From Halalkalibacter hemicellulosilyticusJCM 9152 (GTDB lineage: Bacteria; Bacillota; Bacilli; Bacillales; Bacillaceae_D), in assembly GCF_000513115.1 (NCBI RefSeq), contig NZ_BAUU01000013.1, forward strand, positions 1-64,000: a DNA stretch of 64,000 nucleotides. Direction: 5' to 3'. Below the pieces are notes generated by a model. The model saw only the letters and a list, made by a program, of their open reading frames with translations. It did not search any database and was not told the DNA's origin. Of this stretch, positions 57,826-64,000 are shown piece after piece (the first letter of the stretch is position 1; each line of letters begins with the position of its first letter). A program made the position numbers and the translations under genes.

Positions 57826-59058
57826 GTGATTAATAAGGTTTCCAAAATGTCATATACACTATTTTTCATTGGCTTATTGCCTTTTATCATGGTAATGGGA
57901 AATTCTTTATTCATTCCACAAGTGCCATTTATTCAACAATCATTTCAGTTAACAACCGTTGAAAGTGGTTGGTTTTTAACGAGCTTCTCGGTTCCTGCTG
58001 CTTTTTTTGTTCTAATTGGGGGAGTCGTTTCAGACCGTTTTGGTCGGAAGCGGATTTGCGCTATTGGCTTGCTTCTCATTATAGGTGGGTGCATCCTCTC
58101 AACGATTGCATTATTTCATGTGAGTACTTCATGGAACGTTCTTATTGCTGGACGTATCATCCAAGGGATCGGTGCTGGAATCGTAAGCCCATTGGCGATG
58201 GCTTTTATTGCTGAATTATATAGAGGGAAAGAACGGTTAAAAGCGTTTGGTACAATTGAAGTGTATAATGGAGTTGGGAAATTGATCAGTCCTATTATAG
58301 GAGGTTTTATATTACTCTTAACGTGGAATATAAGCTTTATTTTATATTTGGCTATTTCACTACTTGCATTAGCAGGCCTTTTTATTTCGATACGAAAAGA
58401 ATCAATAACGAACTCGTCGCTTTCACTGAAAAAGGTCGTTCACTCGCAAAAGCAATTGTGGCGAGAGCACTGGCGTTGGCTTCTTCCAATTACGTATGGT
58501 GGGGGAGTCGGAATGTTTTTGTTGTTTGGTTATTTATTTTTTTTATCGTATGTATCAGAACAAGCTTCGCCTTTTCCTAGTGAATGGAATGGAGCCGTAA
58601 TTGCCTGTCCTCTTATAGGGCTAACGGTATGTTCCTATGTAACAGGGCGATTTTTGAAAAATAGTACGGATATGTACAAACAGATGATGATTTATGGTGT
58701 GATGCTGATGATTGCTGGAACATTAGGACTGTTTGCTCGTGAAAGCTTTTCATTAATCGTACTAGCGATGTTTTTCTTTGCAGCTGGTCTTGGTATCTTC
58801 TTGCCTGCTGCTAATGCGGCACTAGCAGCTATTGTGTCAAATGAAACGAGAGGTACGGTCTTTGCAAGCTATTCAATGATACGATTTTTAGGTGTCGCTT
58901 TAGGGCCTGTTATGTTTGGTATTTGGATGACAAATGTCGAGCAACTTATTTTTAATGCTTTCTTTTTTATAAGTGGACTAGCTTTGTTTATGATGATGAG
59001 CTGGCGCTGTTTTCCGCTTGGACATGATTGTGATCACGAGAAAATGTCACATATATAA
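57826..59058 (+). CDS. MFS transporter, drug-efflux type
   Basis: This is a 410-residue, 12-helix MFS carrier. The motif A loop GVVSDRFGRKRICAIG and the efflux-type motif GAGIVSPLAMAFIAELY are visible. A multidrug or metabolite exporter is likely. GTG at 57826 is chosen because AAGGTGGTG lies upstream; ATG at 57847 is an alternative. It is divergent from yqfZ and ends before the ypuA-like gene. Confidence 0.8.
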   Translation: MINKVSKMSYTLFFIGLLPFIMVMGNSLFIPQVPFIQQSFQLTTVESGWFLTSFSVPAAFFVLIGGVVSDRFGRKRICAIGLLLIIGGCILSTIALFHVSTSWNVLIAGRIIQGIGAGIVSPLAMAFIAELYRGKERLKAFGTIEVYNGVGKLISPIIGGFILLLTWNISFILYLAISLLALAGLFISIRKESITNSSLSLKKVVHSQKQLWREHWRWLLPITYGGGVGMFLLFGYLFFLSYVSEQASPFPSEWNGAVIACPLIGLTVCSYVTGRFLKNSTDMYKQMMIYGVMLMIAGTLGLFARESFSLIVLAMFFFAAGLGIFLPAANAALAAIVSNETRGTVFASYSMIRFLGVALGPVMFGIWMTNVEQLIFNAFFFISGLALFMMMSWRCFPLGHDCDHEKMSHI

Positions 59059-59116
59059 GTTGAAAATAAGTCTTAAGTCCCTTTTTTTATTTGTGAAAAA
59101 GGTGTTTCTTTAAAGA

Positions 59117-59140
59117 ATAGATCATGGATTATTGATCTAT
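59117..59140. promoter_or_regulatory. Inverted repeat upstream of the ypuA-like gene
   Basis: ATAGATCA and TGATCTAT form an 8-bp perfect inverted repeat with an 8-base spacer, 33 bases before the start codon. It may be an operator or part of the preceding terminator region. Confidence 0.4.
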
Positions 59141-59172
59141 GATGGAAGTATGAATGCAGAGGAGTAGTGAAA

Positions 59173-60060
59173 ATGATGAAACGAATGATAACAAAAAGCT
59201 TTTTGTTCTTTTTAATAGGACTTCTTCTTCTACCAACGATTCTACCTGCTGTTGCGTTGGCAGATGCAATGCCTGGTGATGTGATTGTCACGTTAGGTGA
59301 GGATTTAAGTGAGTCACAACGGCAGCAGCTAATGAATGAAATGGGCGTGACAGAAGACAACCTCATTGTCTATGTCTCCAATGAGGAGGAGCATCAATAT
59401 TTAGGAAGCTACATTAGTGCTAGTAGAATTGGGACGAACGCTCTTTCTTCATCAAAGATTACGTTGTTGGAAAGTGGAGAAGGTCTTTCGGTCGAGACGA
59501 ATCGAATTGATTGGATTTCTGATGAAATGTACATGAATGCCTTAATTACAGCAGGTGTAGAGGATGCAGAAATTTATGTAACAGCTCCAATTGATGTTTC
59601 GGGTACAGCTGCTCTAACGGGACTATTAAAAGCGTACGAAGTAGCAATGGAGATTGAAATACCTGAAGAGCAGAAGCAAATTGCCAATGAAGAGATGGTG
59701 AAGACTGGGGAGCTCAGTCATACGATCGGTGCTGAAAATGCGACGGAATTAATGAACCGAATTAAAGAGGAAATAGGAGATCAGCCGATTGAATCAGAAG
59801 AGGATCTTCGTGCGCTCATACAACGTATTGCTAATGAAATGGGTATTACACTAACAGATGAAGAGCTTAATGGGCTTATTTCGTTGTTTATGCGAATGAA
59901 GGATTTAAATATTGACTGGAACCAAGTACAAAACCAAATTAATAAAGTGCGTGATAACTTAGGGGATTATTTGAACCGTGAAGAAACGCAAAGCTTTATT
60001 CGTAGTGTATTGGATTTCTTTAGTCGTCTTATTGATGTGATAAAAGGCTGGTTTAGTTAA
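59173..60060 (+). CDS. DUF1002 exported protein (YpuA-like)
   Basis: This protein of 295 residues has a signal peptide (about residues 1-28, ending VALADA) and the DUF1002 domain (VIVTLGEDLSESQRQQLMNEMG ... ITAGVEDAEIYVTAP). The family includes B. subtilis YpuA, which is linked to the cell surface but has no known function. ATG at 59173 is about 8 bases after GAGGAG. A Glu-rich helical tail (residues 170-290) follows. The gene is not at this spot in B. subtilis. Confidence 0.85.
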   Translation: MMKRMITKSFLFFLIGLLLLPTILPAVALADAMPGDVIVTLGEDLSESQRQQLMNEMGVTEDNLIVYVSNEEEHQYLGSYISASRIGTNALSSSKITLLESGEGLSVETNRIDWISDEMYMNALITAGVEDAEIYVTAPIDVSGTAALTGLLKAYEVAMEIEIPEEQKQIANEEMVKTGELSHTIGAENATELMNRIKEEIGDQPIESEEDLRALIQRIANEMGITLTDEELNGLISLFMRMKDLNIDWNQVQNQINKVRDNLGDYLNREETQSFIRSVLDFFSRLIDVIKGWFS

Positions 60061-60091
60061 TCATTACGATTGATGTGGAAGACATTGTTAG

Positions 60092-60135
60092 AGGTTGTTC
60101 TTAAAGGGGCAAATAGCTCCTTTGGACAACCTTTT
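60092..60135 (+). terminator. Terminator after the ypuA-like gene
   Basis: AGGTTGT and ACAACCT close a hairpin with inner AAAGGGGC / GCTCCTTT pairing, followed by TTTT. Confidence 0.7.
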
Positions 60136-60252
60136 AATATGTGCGAGACTCTTTTTTGATTGAATATGAATTGTTATAATTAGATTTGAACGTAAGTGAA
60201 ACCAATTAATGTGATGAACGTAAATAATAGTGTAGTGAGAATAGGAGGTGGA

Positions 60253-60903
60253 ATGATGCAATGGTTAGATTCTGAAACAATTGGCTTTTTATTTGTATTT
60301 TTAGGTACGTTATTTTTGATTGGTGAATTGTTTGTGAAGGCGAAAGGGATTTTTGCCATTCTTGGTGTTGCGATTATGGCGACTTTTTTCTCTTATCATG
60401 TTTCAGTAGATGCAGGTATGTGGGTCGTTATTTTATATGTTGTAGGATTATTACTCATTATTATAGACGGGAAGGTTATTACTGATGGTACGGTTGCACT
60501 TATAGGTGTTGTCTTAATGATTGTAGGTCTAGCAATTCCTTCACCGACCTTTCTCTATGGTGTATTTGTTTCGATGGGGTTTATCCTTGGTGGGTTCAGC
60601 TCGTTGCTCTTCTTAAAAGTATTTCCTTCAAGGAATTTATGGGCAAGGATGACCTTAAAGGATCGACTAACCAGTGACTTAGGGTATAATTCAATTAACG
60701 ATGAATATAAAGAGCTTGTAGGAAAGAAAGGTCGAACATTAAGTCCATTTCGCCCTACTGGTTCAATTGCCATCGAAGGACGTCAGTACAGTGCAACAAG
60801 CGGCGGACAGTGGCTGGAGGCCAATGTAGATATCATTGTCGTATCAGTTGATGGAACCCGAATTGTCGTGAAACAGATTGATGAGAACGAAGAGAAAGAT
60901 TAA
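60253..60903 (+). CDS. Short NfeD-family membrane protein
   Basis: This NfeD protein without a protease domain (about 216 residues) has five or so membrane helices and a C-terminal OB-fold (VGKKGRTLSPFRPTGSIAIE ... VDIIVVSVDGTRIVVKQ). The same fold ends YqeZ at 17586-18917. Short NfeD proteins usually pair with a flotillin, but none lies next to this gene. ATG at 60253 or 60256 follows ATAGGAGGTG. Confidence 0.85.
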   Translation: MMQWLDSETIGFLFVFLGTLFLIGELFVKAKGIFAILGVAIMATFFSYHVSVDAGMWVVILYVVGLLLIIIDGKVITDGTVALIGVVLMIVGLAIPSPTFLYGVFVSMGFILGGFSSLLFLKVFPSRNLWARMTLKDRLTSDLGYNSINDEYKELVGKKGRTLSPFRPTGSIAIEGRQYSATSGGQWLEANVDIIVVSVDGTRIVVKQIDENEEKD

Positions 60904-60945
60904 AAAAGTCGCAACAGCTAGAATATAGCTGTTGCGACTTTTTTT
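60902..60945 (+). terminator. Strong bidirectional terminator after the short NfeD gene
   Basis: AAAAAGTCGCAACAGCTA and TAGCTGTTGCGACTTTTT form an 18-bp perfect stem with a 5-base loop and run into Ts. Confidence 0.95.
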
Positions 60946-61003
60946 AGTCAAAATGAAAAACGTTATCAAAAATTCTTGTCCCGATTACTTTAACGAGTAT
61001 TTT

Positions 61004-61767
61004 TTAATTCCTTTTGCGAGCTAGAGGAATTTGACGAATACTAAGAGCAATCATACTCATACTAACAATGACATACCAAATAATATGAAGATCGATTATT
61101 AACGTATCTACCAAAAAAAGACAAGGGTCGGCAATGTGATCGCATGTGCGGTTATACTCCAAAGATGGCGATATTCAAGGTTGCGTTTTTGCCGAATAGA
61201 TAGAGCAAGAAACGCTAATAGAGTGATTCCTAAATAAGCAAAGCCAGATAGAATAGCATAAAGGAATAGAGTGATAATGACTAATAACAGCGGTATAAAA
61301 CTATGCAGCTGTTCTACATGATCGATGATGTCTCCTTCATTTACACCATTTAAACCTAATAGAGAGTAAGAGACAGTAAATGACTCGTCATAATTAATGA
61401 TATGCAAAGAGTGCTGAGAGAATACAATTCCGCGACTGTCGTCTAAGTTATCCTCTGAAAAAGATCGATGTGGGTCAAAAAGAAGCGTCCCGAGCTGATC
61501 GTTCTTTAATTGGAAATAGGGTATATCTTCTTCTAGTAATAGTTCGCCATTCTCAATAGAAAAGGATGGTAGTCCTAAATGGATCGTATCTTTTAGTTGT
61601 TGCGCGGAATGATAGATCGACGTATTCATCATAAAGAAATATGGAAGACTTGCTAAGAGCACGAATAAAAACACATGACCAATGGTTGAAGTGATAGGAC
61701 GAAAACGGCTATAAGCGATTACTTTAAATTGAGTCAGACATTTATAAAACCAACTGAAAAAGTTCAT
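61004..61767 (-). CDS. yqgB: DUF1189 membrane protein (YqgB-like; one-base deletion)
   Basis: This protein is related to B. subtilis YqgB, of unknown function. A first helix region (about residues 28-48) is followed by an extracytoplasmic domain of about 110 residues and then several helices. The frame stops at 61108 after LPTLVFFW, inside a helix. Adding one base to the A run at 61113-61119 gives VFFLVDTLIIDLHIIWYVIV and a natural end at 61004 (RQIPLARKRN), 254 residues in all. It is transcribed toward the short NfeD gene. Confidence 0.82.
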
Positions 61768-62056
61768 ACGACATTCCTTTCCGAATTAACGATACGAATA
61801 TATATTATCAAAACTTTAACATAGAGTCAGTTTTTAGTTAGTAAAAATGTGATCTTTTTGATCAAAGTCGAGCTTGAAATAAGCCTTTTATGTAACTTCT
61901 TATAAAATGGTAAAAGTAATTTAAATTATTTCTCACTTTTGTGTTTACAAACGGTGACGAAATACTTAATAATAGACTAGGTGTCCATGTTGAGCTTTGT
62001 CGAATATATAGATAAAAAAAGAAGCGACATGACTTTCAAATGAAGGGATGAGGATT

Positions 62057-63686
62057 TTGGATTTACAGACGCTCTTGTTCATGTTTTTTGGTGGTCTAGG
62101 CATTTTCTTATTCGGTATTAAATTTATGGGGGATGGTCTACAGAAGGTAGCTGGGGAGAGATTACGTGATATTCTAGACAAATTCACAACAAATCCTGTT
62201 ATGGGGGTTTTTGCAGGAATATTTGTAACAGTTTTGTTGCAAACAAGTACAGGAACGACTGTTTTAACGATTGGATTAGTGAACGCCGGCTTTATGACAT
62301 TAAAGCAAGCGATTGGTGTTATTATGGGGGGCTAATGTAGGGACAACCGTTACGGCCTTCATTATTGGAATTAAAATTTCCGCTTACGCATTGCCGATTA
62401 TCGCATTCGGTGCAGCGCTTATTTTCTTCTTTAAAAATAAAAAAGTAAACAACTTTGGACAAGTCATATTTGGCTTTGGGGCTTTATTCTATGGTCTTGA
62501 ATTAATGGGAGATGGCTTGCGCCCAATTCGTGATTTACAAATGTTTGCTGATTTAACGGTTAGTATGAGTGCTATGCCTCTTTTAGGTGTTTTGATCGGT
62601 ACAATATTTACAGTCGCTGTCCAAAGCTCAAGTGCCTCAATTGGGTTATTACAGCAGTTATATGAACAAGGGGCTATGGGATTAGATGCGGCATTGCCAG
62701 TCTTATTTGGTGATAATATAGGAACGACGATTACAGCGATATTAGCCTCAATTGGAGCGTCGATTGCAGCGAAACGTGCTGCGTTAACTCATGTCATATT
62801 TAACTTAATTGGAACGATTATCGTTTTATTAGTGTTTTATCCTTTCTTACATTTTGTTACGTATTTATCAGTAGAACTAGGCTTAAATGAACGAATGCAA
62901 ATTGCTTTTGCACACGGTATTTTTAATGTGTCAAATACATTAATTCAGCTCCCATTCGTAGCCGTATTGGCGATGATTGTGACGAAGCTTATACCAGGTG
63001 ATGAGATCAGCATTGAGTATAAAGCAAAGCATCTTGATCCTCGTTTCATCGGAAGTTCACCAGCGATTGCTTTAGGACAAGCGAAGCAGGAAGTGTTACG
63101 GATGGCTGAATTTTCGGAAAAAGGTCTTCATGAAGTCAGCCAATATTTGGTGAACGGTCAAAAACGTCATGCTGAGATTGCGGTTCAATTTGAAGAAGCG
63201 ATAAATAATTTAGACCGAAAAATTACCGATTATTTAATTCAAATTTCCTCAAGATCATTATCTGATCAAGATTCGAAGCTACATTCGGTTTTGATGGATA
63301 CGGTTCGAGATATTGAACGGATTGGCGATCACATTGAAAACATTGTCGAGCTTAAAGATTATCAAAAAGCCAATAAGGTCAATTTAACGGAAAGTGCAGT
63401 AGATGATTTAAAGGAAATGTGTGATCTAACTTTGTCTACTCTAAAAGAAGCGATTCAGTCATTAGAGCTCCTTGATCATGATATGGCGAATTCAGTCATT
63501 GAAAAGGAAGAGAAAATTGACAAAATGGAAAGAAAGCTTAGAAAGAAACATATTCAACGTGTCAATGAAGGGAAATGTACAGGGTCTGCCGGAATTGTCT
63601 TTGTTGATATTGTTAGTAATTTAGAGCGGATTGGTGATCATTCAGTTAATATTGCCGAAGCAGTTATCGCAGACGATCATCATTAA
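62057..63686 (+). CDS. Na/Pi cotransporter with PhoU-like tail (one-base insertion)
   Basis: This is a PNaS-family sodium/phosphate cotransporter of about 542 residues: two inverted membrane repeats (VLLQTSTGTTVLTIGLV with GANVGTTVT, and AVQSSSASIGLLQQL with GDNIGTTIT), then a PhoU-like helical tail (about 340-542, DTVRDIERIGDHIENIVEL and VSNLERIGDHSVNIAEA). The frame breaks in a 6-G run at 62326-62331; removing one G gives GVIMGANVGTTVTAFI. TTG at 62057 is preferred because GAAGGGATGAGG lies just before it. It resembles NptA. Confidence 0.9.
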
Positions 63687-63703
63687 TGACTTCAATGAAT
63701 GGG

Positions 63704-63736
63704 GAGGCGTCTATAAAGAGTTATTTTGGACGCCTC
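63704..63736 (+). terminator. Hairpin after the Na/Pi cotransporter gene
   Basis: GAGGCGTC and GACGCCTC form an 8-bp stem with a 17-base loop. No clear T run follows. Confidence 0.6.
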
Positions 63737-63834
63737 TAATATGAAAGCATAACGATTTTTTTGAAAGTGGTTGTCACTTTGATGCATTTATGGTACTTTA
63801 TGAAAGCAGTGTTAAATGAGTTTTGAAAAAATGA

Positions 63835-63866
63835 TTGACACTATAATTAGCCCATGTTATTATAAT
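63835..63866 (+). promoter_or_regulatory. Promoter of the tRNA cluster
   Basis: TTGACA (63835-63840) is followed 17 bases later by TATTAT and 20 bases later by TATAAT. It lies about 20 bases before the first tRNA. Confidence 0.75.
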
Positions 63867-63886
63867 TCTTGTCTTTCTGAAAATGT

Positions 63887-63961
63887 TCCACAATAGCTCA
63901 GTGGTAGAGCTATCGGCTGTTAACCGATCGGTCGTAGGTTCGAATCCTACCTGTGGAGCCA
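63887..63961 (+). tRNA. tRNA-Asn (GTT)
   Basis: The cloverleaf is complete with the anticodon GTT in CTGTTAACC, D-loop AGCTCAGTGGTAGAGC, T-arm GTAGGTTCGAATCCTAC and encoded CCA. The acceptor stem is TCCACAA against CTGTGGA, with a mismatch at the seventh pair. Confidence 0.96.
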
Positions 63962-63962
63962 T

Positions 63963-64000
63963 GGCGGTGTAGCTCAGCTGGCTAGAGCGTACGGTTCATA
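63963..64000 (+). tRNA. tRNA-Met (CAT), truncated by the window edge
   Basis: GGCGGTGTAGCTCAGCTGGC and GAGCGTACGGTTCATA match the 5' half of Bacillus tRNA-Met up to the CAT anticodon. The rest lies outside the window. Confidence 0.85.

Noticed and set aside
61768-62056. Possible small gene before the Na/Pi cotransporter
   Set aside because: The 289-bp gap holds a small TGATC-T5-GATCA hairpin but no ORF with a start signal on either strand.

Overview
This window comes from a low-GC, endospore-forming member of the Bacillaceae, probably an alkaliphile or halotolerant relative of Bacillus subtilis. From 15.6 kb to about 61.8 kb the gene order closely follows the B. subtilis yqeW-rpsU-yqeY-yqeZ-floA ... 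ispG-yqfZ-yqgB core. Spore-former genes (yqfC, yqfD) are present, starts are often TTG or GTG behind strong Shine-Dalgarno sites, and rho-independent hairpins are frequent. The species cannot be named from the sequence alone.

Region by region. At 1-199 is the tail of an LPXTG surface protein. At 0.27-1.13 kb is a membrane-anchored metallophosphoesterase. From 1.3 to 13.2 kb is an accessory carbohydrate locus: a sugar epimerase-like TIM barrel, a membrane-bound AraC regulator, a lipoprotein solute-binding protein, two ABC permeases, an unrecognised protein, an MFS carrier, a cupin, a GH105 unsaturated-uronyl hydrolase and a DUF624 membrane protein. No ATPase is present, so the importer probably borrows a shared MsmX-type ATPase. 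Palindromes with the core ACAACGTTGT and cre-like sites lie in front of its transcription units. deoC, a MarR regulator and a Gln-rich membrane-anchored protein follow (13.6-15.5 kb).

From 15.6 to 29 kb are yqeW, rpsU, yqeY, the yqeZ-floA-yqfB membrane-stress operon behind a sigma-W type promoter, yqfC-yqfD, phoH, pgpH, ybeY, dgkA, a DUF502 gene, cdd, era and the 48-residue yqzL. From 29 to 41 kb are recO, a glycine T-box with glyQS, yqfL, yqxD, dnaG, the primary sigma factor gene (rpoD/sigA), cccA, trmK and yqfO. From 41 to 46 kb are ispH, a carD-like gene, yqfQ, cshB, nfo and yqfT. A block absent from the B. subtilis order follows (a soluble histidine kinase and ppx-ppk), then a zinc ABC transporter with tandem permeases and zur, then yqfW, yqfX, ispG, yqfZ, an MFS carrier, a ypuA-like gene, a short NfeD gene, yqgB (DUF1189) and a Na/Pi cotransporter. 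The window ends in a tRNA cluster (Asn, then a truncated Met).

Ten genes, including the essential rpoD and dnaG, are interrupted by eleven one-base indels, many in homopolymers. Restoring one base at each site gives a clean full-length frame every time. The simplest reading is an unpolished assembly rather than real pseudogenes, so these genes are given here as single CDSs. The most open biology is the polysaccharide locus with its unrecognised protein at 8764-9885, and a family of dispersed intergenic hairpins. No CRISPR array, intact insertion sequence, phage or clearly new system was found.
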